From positions 2,232,001-2,296,000 of the forward strand of contig JAWUZG010000016.1 in assembly GCA_036785705.1 (NCBI GenBank): a stretch of DNA of 64,000 nucleotides. Reading direction: 5' to 3'. The stretch is from Acanthornis magna (Eukaryota > Chordata > Aves > Passeriformes > Acanthizidae). The position numbers and the translations under genes were made by a program. This document shows, piece by piece, positions 49,701 to 64,000 of the stretch. The stretch's first letter is position 1. Every line of letters starts with the position of its first letter. The notes under the pieces were generated by a model. The model had not been told where the DNA came from, ran no database searches, and was given only the letters and a program-made list of their open reading frames with translations.

Positions 49701-52700
49701 ATCCACCTCAGGTGGGGAACTTTCTGTTGCTTTGCTAGTGCAGACTGATGGCTGAGTGGGATTGTTTGTGGTGGAGGTACAATTGATTCGTTTTCCCAAA
49801 TAAAACCTTTAATGCAAGAAAAGCTCATCCGTAACTAATGTCTGAATTTGCAGCACATGACGCAGGCAGGTGAAGCTATATAGGTGATTCTGGAGATAAA
49901 GCAAAGGCTGCTGACTGCATGGCCTTCGCACATGCTGAGGTGCCAATGTGCCTTTTGGGGCATAAACCAGCCTTTCCTGGGCCTACCAAGATGTGCAATG
50001 CCATGAAATGGGAAAGTGCTGCTGCTGTGAGAGCACTTTGCACTGTTCCTGTTCTCAGGCATCAGCCCCAACGCCACCGCACAGCCCGAGAGCTGCCTGA
50101 GGAAGGGGAAGAGATTTAAACTGACACATTAAAGAGACCAAAATGAAAAGTTGTGGGTGCAATTGGGAATAAATGCTTCAGAGCTGCTAGAGCTTGTGCT
50201 CGAAAATAGCACAGAGGAGGGGGGTTTAAGCCCTGCACAGTATTTCCAAGTAGCCCTTTGGATAAATTGACATAAATTCCAGAGGGATTTTAACTACTAG
50301 GACAAGGATCCAGAGCCTCTGCTCCGCCTGTGCACAGGCTTTAACCGTGTAATGGAAAAAGCCTGATTTCAGTTCCATGGGGCAGGGACAGGAATTTGGG
50401 AAGCGAGCATGCTTATAATGTGCATGCTTGCACAAGGTTCACTAGGATTATTTTTAGGAGTATTTATTGTACCTGGCTGAAAGGGTATCAGCATCACAAG
50501 CTCTCTTCAAATACAAGACTACCTCGTTTTGTGAGAAATGACAAAATAAACAAGTACCTAGTGAAAGGCTCAAGAACAGGGTTAGTTTTATTTTGTCTTT
50601 GGCTTGATTTTCCTGTTAAATAAATAATACTGCTGTTAAGCTTCATTTGCAGAGAACTGTGGTCTTCTTTTGAACCCAGCTTTAAGCTGCATTGTGGGGA
50701 CAGCATCTCTTGGACTTCCCAAATGCTTCTCTTATTGTGAGGTGGTGGTGGGGGAAGAGCTAGGAAAGAAAAGCAGATGTTATTAGGATTCAGTTTATTC
50801 CTGCTGACTTTCCCTGGCTCCTGTGCTGCAGCACAAAGCTGCTCTGCTCTGAGGGAAGGCATAAAACTTCGCTGAGCAGGTTTACTCCAAGGTCCTCAAG
50901 AGGTGAAAGTGGAATTTGTCCTTCCACTGGCAAAACCCACTGCCTACTCTGTTGCCCCTACAGTTCCTTATCCGTAGTTAAACCAAAGCAAAATTCCTTA
51001 CAAGGCTGTTCCTTCACCCACAACCTGTGCCACTCAGCCCAGCACTCCCCGGGTGTTGGTGCAGTGCTGTAATTCAGACTCCAGCACTGGGACATTGTCA
51101 CATGGTTTTAAAGCTGTCTTGCCTCTTTTATCTGTATTTCAAAGACAACGAGCCAAACACATTTTTGAGGTCATTGGTTTAAATTTCCTCATTAGTTCTA
51201 ATTGCACTGGGTATGGCAACAGGCTCTAATTGCACTGGGCATGGGGAGAGGGGCTCTGGGCAGAGACATGGCAGCTTCTTGCTCTTGGAAGGGAAGGAAG
51301 GAAGGCCCTAAGTGGTGATGACAAGGAGAAATAGTTAGAACAGGTATCCCCCAGGTTAGCACAGAAAGTGACATAGTCTGGGCTCTTGATCAGATCAGAG
51401 CAAAGAGCAGAGCCTGCCCAGCCCATTCAGCCCCCATGGGCAGCTTGATAAACTCAGTGCCAACAAATGCAGACGAGAGACCTCCCATGAAACTGGAACC
51501 AGGGACATCAGGAGGACACTCTGATTGCGTGTGACCAACCAAGCATGAAGGTAAAAACACCTCCTTAAGGCACATAGGAATTAACGATGTCAACTTATCC
51601 ATGACAGGTCTAATCCCAGAGAGACCTTTCCAAGTTTGTCCATGTTATCCCATCAAGCCTGGGAAGGCAGCATCCTTCTTCCAGACCAGCACTGAACCCA
51701 CTTTTCCAGTGCCTGTTTTTAGGCTCTTGCCTGTCAGTGGCAGTTTTTGGACAGAGCTTGAATTACAGGGCCGTTCCCGTCCCCTCATTGCGTGAATGCT
51801 GCTGTCACAGGCAGACAGCTGGTTTTACCTCTTCTGTGAAATTCTGTGAATTTTGGACCCTGTTCAAGACTGAGCAAATCAACTGGGACTTTCCATTGTT
51901 TGCTGTGAGCTTTGGAGCAGCTGTTATTGTTCTTCATCATCTGCTGGAACATTTCTAATCGAGTTATTGTTGTCTCCTGAGGAAACTTTTAGAAGACTTT
52001 CAGAAACCTTCACATATTGGCAAAGCAAGTTTTTGGTTTCATTCCCAGGGCGATAGTCAGACTTTTTCCCTTTTACTGACGTCATGGCTTTTGGATGTGC
52101 TCAGACTAACTCGTGGGTGAATTCAATATTCATCTTCGCAGCTTCTGCTACTTTTTCCTTTTTATCCCACAGTGGTTTATGGCCACTAGTTCTTACAGAA
52201 CCATGTTTAATTTCACAAAAGAGTGAACTAAAGACAGAAAAAAAGCCTTTAGGCTTGAAATATTTAGGAAAAAACCCAAAATACTGTTGCCTAGTATCCC
52301 AATGTCTTTTTGTTGTTGTTTTGGTTTTGTTTTTAATCCTTTTCCTTTGCAAAGATTTCTCACACATATGTCCATCTGTAGCTATTTTTCTGGTATGTCT
52401 GGGTTTTTTCTCTCTCTTGTTTTGTGAAGACTGATGGGCATTGTCAGATTTTTCCAAAGCTGTGGATTTAGAGATCCAGAAATCTACTAATTAGTTCATA
52501 GTTAATCTGCATGATCTGCAAGAGCAGTTCTGGAGTCTTGTAGATTTGTTCCAGCACAGTCAAATTATGCTGATTAGATTGGTAAAAAGCCAAAAAAAAA
52601 AGCATAAATAGCAATTATTTTAAATACATTCCAAGCACATAAAGACCGATTTTAGCCTGGGCTGTTGAAAAAATTTGTGCAAATTGTAGTGTGTGTTTAT

Positions 52701-53924
52701 TGCATTTTTTTCCCCAAAAGAAGTGGAAGAGTTGGACTTACAGTTGTCATAAATAAGCTGAAATATGATGGGCAGCTGTGATCAGGAGCAGTGAAACAGA
52801 TAAATCCCACAGCTGTGTGGTGCCTTGCAGGGGAGAGCACCGTCACCAGCGTTTGCTGTGTTGCCTGTTCCCAAGGCAGAGCTGCCTCTTAAAAAGCCTT
52901 GTAAAATCCCAGTGCCTGTAAAACAAGCTGCTGCTGTTGAACTGTGCTACTTCCCAAGGACACTGGAGCTGCCAGGCAGGGGAGCAGGGCTGCTCCCCAC
53001 CACAGCCATGGGAGCCTGACCCCTAGAGCAGGCGATGGGCTGGCAGGGGTGCCCTGCTCTCCAGCAGTCAGTGCACCCAAAGCTGCTACCTGGCAGTGCC
53101 CCTCCTGGTGCTCCAGTGGCTGCTGCCCTCGTTTTCGGGGTGTAATGGAGTTTAAATGAGTAATTTAAAAGTCTTGCTCTCTGGTCCATCACAAATTCAA
53201 GCATGGGAGCCAGGAGGTTTAGCTCCCCAGGCTGCGCTGCAGGTAGGAGGTTTCTTCCGTCATCGGTCTCCCAGGACTGCTGCACTTGCTAAACACAGAG
53301 GATAAATACAGGGTAGAGAACAAGTCAAGTATAATTTGAATGTTTATGGACACAGCTGAGCAAGCCCTCTGCTTTTCAAAGGCTTTCAAATGTTTAGGAA
53401 ACAAAGTCATAACGAAAACCTCCCATCTTACAAGTGGGCAAATGTACTGTTAAGAACCACTAGAGTTTTGCAAGATAAATCTTATTGTGTTGTTGAAAAC
53501 ACAACTGGAACTTGACTCTGACTTGCAGCGAGCAGCCATTACATGTTTTGGGAAGTGTCACGGAGCTTTAGACCATCACTGGCAGGAAAGTACGGAGGGA
53601 CATTGGAGTAAATGGGAATGATCTCCTAGATTAGCTCCACTTAGTCACGCTCTGCAAGGAGGTTTAAAACAGCTTCTGTGAAAAGGAACAAGCTTGTACT
53701 TCCCTCCGAGCATGACAGTGCTCCTCTCGTGGTGTTTCCCAGCCTGGAGCAGCCAGCTGAGCACTGAGCTTCTCTCTCTGGTGCTGCAGCCCCAGCAACC
53801 AGCAGCTCACAATTCCCAGCAGGGCTGTCCCCTGGTAACCCTTTGCATTTATCTGCACCAGTTTCACCTGCACTTTATTGCCCAGTCAGTCATTAGGCAG
53901 GACTCACCTGTAAAGTCTTTCCAT
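46761..53924. other. Noncoding, AT-rich with scattered GC patches
   Basis: No frame above 165 codons (49331-49828 minus, no domain). A repeat-free stretch around 47460-47690 with ACCTTTAATC and CATTTCAAAG strings has an enhancer-like texture. A weak MIR-like string (CATCTTACAAGTGGGCAAA) occurs near 53426. A GGAAGGAAGGAAGG run lies near 51290. Confidence 0.5.
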
Positions 53925-54250
53925 AGTTCCTTACAACCTGTCCCCATCCTCAGTGCCATAAATAACTGTGCACCATCAGCAGACTCCCCCGAATAAGTGC
54001 TCAGCCCTTATTCCAGGTCATTTATAACAACGCTGAGCTGCACAAGTGCCAGCACAGACGCCAGGACGTCGCTCGTGACCTCCAGACTCCTGTGAGACCC
54101 AGCTAGGACCTCAACCCTCTGTCCCTTATCCCCGATCTCATTACGCAGCCTTATTTATCCTACAACTAATGGCTTCAGAAAGTGCCTTAATTCTATTAGA
54201 TTGCCTAGCTTTTTGCATGGGTGGCTCTGCAGCCTTACTCATGGTCTTTT
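53925..54250 (-). mobile_element. Ancient CR1/L3-type LINE remnant
   Basis: The blocks TCATCAGCAGACTC-like (53967-53985), AGGTCATTTATAACAACGC (about 54017) and the following segment with CCAGCACAGACGCC match, in order, the old CR1/L3 region that normally reads as a GATCATTTATGAATA-type segment followed by a segment on provisional dates of insertion. Similarity is imperfect throughout and the right boundary is uncertain. It has the same minus orientation as the other CR1 copies. Confidence 0.5.
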
Positions 54251-54699
54251 AATATTATTTATCAACCACTGTTAGGTATTCTACAACAAAGTGAGGCAGG
54301 CATGGAGGAAAACACTATGTGTTCTGAGCAATTATCAGCCTCTGTAGTGTTGCTGCTTTGTTGATTTTTACTTGAGAAAGTATTCTGTAGAAGTACAACA
54401 AAATGTGACTCTTTTTTGCTAGCGTGACTGCTTTGGATCCAGACTGTCCAAAACCAGTGCCATGTTTCAGCTGGTGGGGGAAGAGCATAGGATCTATCTA
54501 TAGTCACTGATCCTTCTAATTCACAGGGAATTTGAGAGGTTTTTTTCAGCTCTGATAAAACTAATGCAGCACATAAGCCTCTTTGAGTCACCCTCTCTGC
54601 TATAAGAACTACCATAAACAGCTGATTTCTATGAGGCAGATGTATTTATAGGCTTGGGATAGAATGTAGATTTTAAAATGCCACTTTTCTACTTCAAAG

Positions 54700-54865
54700 A
54701 GATTGACTTACATTTTTAATCTGTAAAAAATTAATGCAGCTAATTAATGCAAATGGCTACAGAGTAAAATGAATTAAACTTTCAGAAGATCATTAAGCAT
54801 TGATATGGCTGCATGCTCTGATTTGCTAATGAGTCGTGACATGAGTCGAGACATTATCTGACTGT
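54700..54865. other. Candidate conserved noncoding element, TAAT-rich with octamer site
   Basis: TTAATGCAGCTAATTAATGC, then ATGCAAAT (POU octamer), GAATTAAAC, CATTAAGCATTGAT and GCTAATGAGTCGTGACATGA follow one another within 160 bp. This is an unusually tight group of homeodomain and POU cores. The stretch has no repeat and no frame. Confidence 0.3.
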
Positions 54866-57800
54866 GTTTGCATCCAGGTACTGTAAGAACTTGTGGGCAC
54901 TGAGGTGCTGCCGTGTGAGAGCTCTGCTCTGGAGGAGATTCTTGCTGAGCATTAGGAGAGCACTGTTATTTACAAAGCAGCTATGAGAAGATCTGGGACG
55001 TCAGGTGCTGTTTTCCATTCTGCCACTGCCTCGCACAATCCCCTTATACATCAGCCTTTGAAAGGAGCACGGTGCTGTGCAATTCCCAAGGAAGCCTACG
55101 CAACCAGGGCTCAGGTGATCAATGGAGTTGTGCTGAAATCCCACTGAAACAAATAAGTAAGAAAAGGCAGTAGGAGCTGGGGCATGAAATCCCTTTACCT
55201 TCTTTGAGAAACCTGCTCTTTCTTCAGGCAGCCAGCAGCTCCCTAACGTGCAGGTACCACCACGCTCTCACAACCGCCGCGGCTACTTCCATCTCCTGCC
55301 ACAGCCATTTTGCAAATCCCTTCCCCTCTCTGAGTAAATGTTTGCAGGATCAAAGTCAAGCTGCATGAGAAATGAGGAACTGTTTCCTTACGAAGCAGAA
55401 ATCCTGTCTCACACAGCGATTTACCATGCGGAAGAATTGCATTTTCTTTTCCCAGGGAAGCACGCTGCACCCTGACACTCAGACTAGAGCTCTGTCAGAA
55501 GAGGCACAGAAGGAGCTGGCAGGTGCAAAGGCACTTAGTCTGAGGGGAACATCGAGCCCTCGTATTCCCTTGGAGGCAGAAGGTGCTCCAAGGGCTAATG
55601 CTCAAGACCCAGCGCTGTCCCCGAGGCGGGAGGAAGCCCTGGGCTTGCTGCAGCACCACGAGGTTGTGCACAGGTCACGTTTTGCCGGTGGCTTTCTCAG
55701 TTGTGACAGGCCCCACGTTCATGTGTTCTAATGCCAGCAGTGCCCAGGGGCTGGGTGTAAGGCCTTCAGAGGGAATACAGTCCCATTTATAGTCCATATA
55801 CAAACCTAAAGGAGTCCAGTGTTGCCATCCTTGTTCTGGTGTGTGTCTGCAGGCTGGTAATCAGCTGTAACCACAAGAATACCTACACTCCCTGCTGGAA
55901 AAGGGCACTTTCCCCTCTCTTTAAAGGGCTGTTAAGATCAGTGAGGAAATGTCGACAACGAAGGATCCTCCTGGGAGCACTAGGAGGTAAAAATTGGAAG
56001 TTAATCTCCTGTCTGGAAAGATTTATGTGCTTGTGGGTTCTGTATTCCACTCAAGTATTACCCATTTTCTTCAATGTTTCCACCTTATCTGATAGAGGAC
56101 AAAAAACATCAAGAGAACATGCAAAAGCTGTAGCTAGTTTCTTAGTTAAACCTGATTTTTCAACATAGGCCACAAATCTCTCTCTTATTCAATGCTCTTG
56201 TCCAGTAATGTACCGAAATAGGTGATTTTTTATTGTGTAATATATAACTACACTGTGTATTTTGCTAACATAATTTAGACAATACTGAACTCCTCTAACA
56301 GTGTGAGACAGTGCACCTGTAAATCCAACAGGCTGAGCTGAGCGCAGACTTCTTCTCCTCTCCCTCACTCCTTTCCACTCCGTCAGCTGTAGATCCCACC
56401 CTACATGCTTTGTTAATACAGCCTGGTTGAACCGACATCCTCACCATCGAGCATTTCTGATCTGTGGCTTTCAAGGAGAGAATCTGGAATTTCCCGGGGA
56501 ATTGCCTCTTTATTGCAAATGGTCAGGAGAGGAAGAGCTTTCTCCCAGAAATCAGTCTCTGCTTTGCCACTGCTTCTTCCCCTTTTACCTCCAAGCAGAT
56601 TTGGTTCTCAAACCCACATGATTCCTACAAATAGGTGGCTCCTGATTTTTTAAAATTATTCTGAAATAGTGCTTTATGGACAATTTCTAAGGGGATGGGG
56701 GACCAGTGTAAAAAGTATCAGAGCCAACAACTTCATAGTCTTCCTCACCCCTCAGGTAGAATAAACTTCTGGCTCAGAATATTTTGACATCAGAAACTTT
56801 CATTCCACATGCCCAGGGAACAGCCATGTTGAATTGCAGACATGTGCTAGGCAAAACTACTGCAAATGTATTTTTGACTCAGGTTAGGAGGGGGGACTAC
56901 AGCTCTCCCAAAGCAACATGAGGGAGAGGAAAATCCCACTGCAGACTTCCCCTTCCTGCACTGTGCCTAATACAAAGGGAGGTTGCTAAAGCAACAGTTT
57001 CTTCGAGCTGACTAGACCTAGTCATGCACATGGGCTTCATGCTGAATCAGGATCAGCCTTCAGAAAAAGATGGAAAAAGCTCCTTCTTCTCCTTACATAG
57101 CTTTAGCTGCTCAGCTTGCACCTCTGGGAGCAGAAGCTCTAAATTCACTGGGTCCTGGTCTCTGACATATCCTGCAGCTATCCGGACCCCTGGGGAGAGC
57201 TCCACAGCTCCACTGGAACCACTCATGCAAATTGCCCTCTTAACAACTATAAAGGAATACGATATTTAGCATCAACCCACTCAGCCCCCACTGAAATAAC
57301 TTCAGGCTGAGGTCTTCAGCAGCTCGAATGCTGCTGTGCTGCTGTGCTCTCTGCAGGGTACCCAGTCAGGAGCACTCAGCTGTACTTGCAGGTCCTGGTG
57401 GGGTGGCAAAGCATAGCCCCTGCCCTGCATTCCAGTAAAGAGGAGAGGAAAATGCCCTGCCCAAAGCCTGGCTGTGCAAACTTAGCAGGCTTGGAGCAGC
57501 AGGAAGAGCTGGTGCATGCTGTTGGTATGGCTGTTGGCTTTGGGTCTGAGGGCAGCAGCAGGGAGATGATGGGAAGGGACCACTCATGGCAAGGGAAGCC
57601 CAGTTGTGGGCAATCCACCTCAGCAGCCGGGGAACATGAGGTACAGAGAGAAGACAGTGTTCCCAGCTGCCCTTTGTGGTTGTTCCTATCAGTGTATCAG
57701 CCACTTTACCTCAGAGTTCAAAGCTGTTGCCCTGCAGCAGAGAACAGCCTGAAAAAGGACAAAGAGCTCCTGGATGAGATATGCAGGTGAAGGGCTGGAT

Positions 57801-58452
57801 ACCAGTGAGGAGAAATATTTTTATTTCACTATTTAATTCAAGGTTTCTCTGTTCCCTGTGTTGATGCTGATGCAAATTCTTTCCAGTTCAGAAGCTGTCA
57901 CGTAGGGAGAAAGGAAATAACACAATCTGGCTCCCCTCTTTTGGCATCTAAACAACACCATTCCTCAGGAGCACTTGAGAGGCCAAGCAGCATGTAAATG
58001 CTTTCCCTCATGGTGACACAGACAGAACTTTCTGGTACTAGAGCAACCCCCTTCCTCCCTTTGACTGGTCACAGCTGCATGTACCTTTGGTGTAACATTA
58101 TGGTTATGCAATGGTGACTCTCCCACTTTTGCTCTTATCGTGCCTCTCTCCTATTTGTGCAAGCAGAAGCTGAGATGGAGCCCAGCAACCGCCTCTGAGA
58201 GCTCAGCCATTTCTCAACTCTCCTTTTCCACGCCTGCACTGCTCCCATTGGCACAGAGGTGAGCTGGGAGCACCAAACACCCCTGAACTGCAGCCCAGGA
58301 GGGCACAGTTCTTCAGTCTCTGACCAGAAAGAACCTGGTAAGGCACAAAAACACGGGCTGCCCAGCAGAAGTCCTGCACTCAGGCGGTGCAGACCCTGCT
58401 GGGATCAGCATTCGTGTTCCCAAATACATGTCTGGGCCCCCCTCCTTCCTAG
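54866..58452. other. Mostly noncoding; one possible exon at 55.46 kb
   Basis: Apart from the possible 3' exon (55456-55731), the frames have no domain. The 148-codon plus frame at 57344-57790 overlaps a 112-codon minus frame and is not domain-like. No repeats are recognised. Confidence 0.5.
55456..55731 (+). CDS. Possible unrecognised 3' coding exon (hypothetical)
   Basis: A pyrimidine tract ending in TTTTCCCAG (AG at 55454-55455) precedes an open frame of about 91 codons to a stop at 55729-55731. The peptide begins GSTLHPDTQTRALSEEAQK and is rich in Ala, Glu, Leu and Arg, with G/C-rich third positions. That is more coding-like than most frames in this window. I recognise no domain and see no convincing donor or upstream exon. 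It may be chance in a locally GC-rich patch. Confidence 0.15.
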   Translation, partial: GSTLHPDTQTRALSEEAQKELAGAKALSLRGTSSPRIPLEAEGAPRANAQDPALSPRREEALGLLQHHEVVHRSRFAGGFLSCDRPHVHVF

Positions 58453-58635
58453 GTCACCATGACTTCCGCACTCATCCCGTTCACCAGGACTAATGGAGCA
58501 CAGATGTACTCTCAAGGGAGTGAGCGTGAACCAGAACCCTCATCTCTGGAACGCTTCCCAGGAAGACCCATCTCCTCACCATCACGTATCCCAAACTACC
58601 TAAGGACAAGGCAGAGCAGGAAACTAAGCAGAAGA
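58453..58635 (+). CDS. Possible unrecognised coding exon (hypothetical)
   Basis: A strong acceptor (pyrimidine tract then CCTTCCTAG ending at 58452) is followed six bases later by GTCACCATGA, a good Kozak context. The frame stays open for exactly 59 codons to a consensus donor (GAAGA then GTAAGT at 58636). The predicted peptide begins MTSALIPFTRTNG and is rich in Ser, Arg and Pro. It resembles no family I know. The interval has more CpG than its flanks. Acceptor, start and donor could coincide by chance, and no partner exon is evident. A noncoding RNA exon is an equally good reading. Confidence 0.2.
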
Positions 58636-60054
58636 GTAAGTTCCTCGAATTTTTGCCATGTTATCCCTTTAAGGCTCTCAAGCAGGATTTATGATCATCT
58701 CTTTTTCAGAGAAGAGTGTTGTGCTAACAGGTAGGCAGGAAACAACCACAGTGCAATACAGATCTGTGATGCTTTAATTAAAGCACAGGTAAACTGTGAA
58801 TGGCAACGGAGCTGAGTGTTTCTTAGTCACTCATCTTAGTCACTGCTGTTTGCCTTGTGGGCTGCCAGGTGTCACAGCCTGCTCTCCATGCCAGCCTGCA
58901 GGGCACAGGCTGTCATGCAGAGCTGTGTCCTAGCGCTCGTCCATGACTGAGGGGTCCTGGTGCGTGGCAGCAGTGAAAAGGTGCAGCCTGAACATGTGAT
59001 GGAACTGCACCAGGGCAGGAAGAAGTATTTTGCTCCATACTGGAGACTAAAATGTATTCAGAAGAGAAATGAGTCTCTGTAAGTGTGGCCCAGGTAGATT
59101 CCCCCAGCGTGGAGGGAAAGACCCATCTTTCTGATCTACCCCTTTTGTCAGGGAGTGCAGCCAGAACATAGAACACAGGTGACCATGAGCAGCATTAAAC
59201 AGTGGGGGGTCTGACAGCACAGTACTGTCCACGCTGGACAGTGTGGGATCCTCCCCGTGACCCTGACAACAAAGCAACAGCAGGAAGTGCTGCAGTGCTG
59301 CCGGCCATGGCTGCCATTGGCAACAAAAACACAGAAGACTTTTTAATATTGCAAAGACAGAAATGAAATCCTTCTTCTCTTATGCAATGCTTGCCCTTTC
59401 TCACAAGGGATCAAATCAATATAGGACCAAGCAAAGCCAATGGTTTATTTCAAGGAGTTTTGAATTGGGCTCTGTAGGCAAAAAGACATCAGCCTTGTTT
59501 CAAACTCCAGGAAGGCACATTGGTATTTCCACTCCACATCTATTCATAGCACAGAAATGTGACTTTCTTCCTTTTTAATCCTGTTGAAATGTTACATTAG
59601 TTTAAAGTAAGGTCTGTCAGGAAAAAAACAATCAAGTTTAGGGCTGGAATTATCATTGGAGAAGCTTGGGGATTCCCCTTGCTAGTGAATGACGATCACC
59701 TTAAAGGATGTTAAGATGAACCTTGTGGTCCTAATTCCCCATCCTTTCTTCTGGAGTCTGTCAGTACCTCAGCTGTGCTGCTTGGTGGTGATCCCAGCAC
59801 AAACACATGTTCTAACACAGCCACCAAATCCCACACACGGCATCAGCACTTTACTGCATGGCCTGGAGAACATGAGCAGCAGCAGAAAGGGAACTTCCCC
59901 ATAATTTCTGGGGAAATGCTGCAGTTGTAGGCCAACTTACATAACTGATTTAGCTGAACAGAATTGCTTTCTGCCTTTAATCTGCTCAGCAGTTTATCTT
60001 TGCTGTCGTGATCGGTTGAGCTCTCTTTAAACCGTTATGGATTAGCGTTCTGCT

Positions 60055-61372
60055 ATAACACGTTAAAAGCTTAGCTTTGTTTATTTTTGTCAAGAATGGG
60101 GGAGGGATATCAGGTTAAATGTTCAGGCAACAGTTTATGAATGGCTGTTTTTCTTGCACAGCAATCGATAGGCTCAGGTACCGAATGCAAGGCACAGCTA
60201 AATGCTTTGAGTGACAGCACTAGTGGCTGTAACAGAAATATTTGTAAACTTACTATTAAAAATAAAATAAGAAATAAAGAAGGAACTTCATAAATTTGCA
60301 TAATTATTTTAATCCATAAATACAAAATGTAATCCAGCATTCAAACGGTTCGTCATACCCACCAGCTCTATATGGAAGACCAAAGAGTAAATGATCTGAA
60401 AACTTAATTAATAAGGCTGGTTGAGGATTTTACTAAGTTTGCATTATTGATGTAATTTGGAGACAGAAATCCTGCCAAAAGCAATCTTTCTGTCAGTCAG
60501 CTGCAGGAAAACAATACACCATAATGGAAATAAACCACCAAACAACTGGAACCTCATCCACACCGCTTACAAAGAGGTGCTCAGATAGTATTAGCCAGCT
60601 GTTCAGACAATTTTCACAGTGGATTCATCAACTATGAAAGTGGTTGTTCCATTAAAATGACTGTACGGATCCAGGCTCAAATTTCTACTACAAACTGATG
60701 AGCACAATATACCAATTTAAAGTAAATCCAACAATTACCACACTTCTTTGACCTCTGTGTAGTCAAAATGATTTGCAGATGCCAGCCTGGAATGGAGTAA
60801 GAGGTTGTGTCCCCAAGCACTGCCAATAATCCTCTGGAGCACTATTCCAAGGAAACACTGATTCTGTGAACATTGTCCTGGCAGCCCTATAATCTTGGAA
60901 CTTTCTTATCTAAAATGGAGGAAGTAGGCACTTTCACATTCTTAAGAGCAACACAGGCACTAGAGAACTTTCAAAAAAAAGTGTCCAGTGGTGCTAGGAA
61001 AAAATAAAAACATAAACCTGGGAAAGTAATTCAGAAAAAAAGGAGGAAAAAATCCAACTTCTTTGTAATTTGTGTGTTGTTTGTTTTGCTTTCTTATGAG
61101 GAGAGATCTTAATTCTGCACATTCCAGTGAATGGCCATTCGCTATTAATTTATCTTCTTTCTGACAGCAAGTGGAGCACCATTCCAGAGTTTCAACATTC
61201 CCTTGATGCTGCTCTGCTTAATGCTTGTGTGCTATTTAAACAAAGCATATTCCAACCAAATCTGACTATATATGGAATTCCCTGACAAGTAAAACTTTGG
61301 ATGCCATACAAAAAAGAGCCATGAAAACAGAACGCACACAAACACCACTCCAGACTGCACAAACAGCATGTA
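60055..61372 (-). other. TRMT61A: Probable TRMT61A 3' untranslated region
   Basis: The sequence leftwards of the TRMT61A stop codon is AT-rich with no long frame, as expected for a 3' UTR. Two possible minus-strand poly(A) signals are visible. One is a variant ATTAAA (plus-strand TTTAAT at 60308-60313). The other is a canonical AATAAA (plus-strand TTTATT at 60080-60085), which would place cleavage near 60055. Neither has an obvious GU-rich downstream element, so the true end is uncertain. The UTR would be about 1.0 or 1.3 kb. Confidence 0.45.
60255..60278 (+). terminator. Plus-strand poly(A) signal cluster
   Basis: ATTAAA (60255-60260), AATAAA (60261-60266) and AATAAA (60273-60278) occur within 24 bases on the plus strand. 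In an AT-rich stretch this may be chance. If a plus-strand transcript exists here, it would end tail-to-tail with TRMT61A, overlapping its 3' UTR. Confidence 0.2.

Positions 61373-64000
<2,628 letters not shown>

Overview
The window looks like avian nuclear DNA, most probably from a songbird. The evidence is a set of CR1 LINE fragments with the octamer-repeat 3' end typical of birds, the sparse repeat load, and one spliced vertebrate gene exon. I cannot name the species from sequence alone. There are no operons, CRISPR arrays, phage or bacterial features.

Only one gene is identified with confidence. At the right end, on the minus strand, lies the terminal coding exon of TRMT61A (61373-61701), the catalytic subunit of the tRNA m1A58 methyltransferase. 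A clear splice acceptor precedes it. The rest of the gene lies beyond the right edge of the window. Its 3' untranslated region runs leftwards, probably to between about 60.05 and 60.3 kb.

The other ~60 kb is noncoding or intergenic as far as I can tell. No recognisable protein domain appears in the open reading frames there, and nearly all of those frames are short, overlapping chance frames. What can be seen is: (i) young and old CR1 fragments near 1.6-2.2, 10.9, 32.0-32.9 and 53.9-54.25 kb, all in minus orientation; (ii) MIR-like ancient SINE remnants near 15.5, 26.3, 34.7 and 43.6 kb; (iii) simple and tandem repeats, chiefly an 81-bp duplication (9.8 kb), a 30-bp duplication (27.6 kb), a 100-bp dispersed pair (37.9/38.4 kb) and a TTCTC polypyrimidine tract (41.6 kb); (iv) a CpG-rich block at about 22.7-23.7 kb with a strong G-quadruplex motif, the best candidate for a promoter or developmental enhancer; (v) several AT-rich, homeodomain-site-dense stretches that look like conserved noncoding elements; and (vi) good single matches to CTCF, RFX X-box, RE1/NRSF and clustered AP-1 motifs.

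The most interesting biological point is the neighbourhood. In mammals the gene tail-to-tail with TRMT61A is BAG5, whose coding region is essentially one long exon. No such frame exists here, so either synteny is broken in this lineage or the TRMT61A-BAG5 interval is very large. I found no convincing new molecular system. The findings are candidate regulatory elements, two possible unrecognised exons and some repeat structures.
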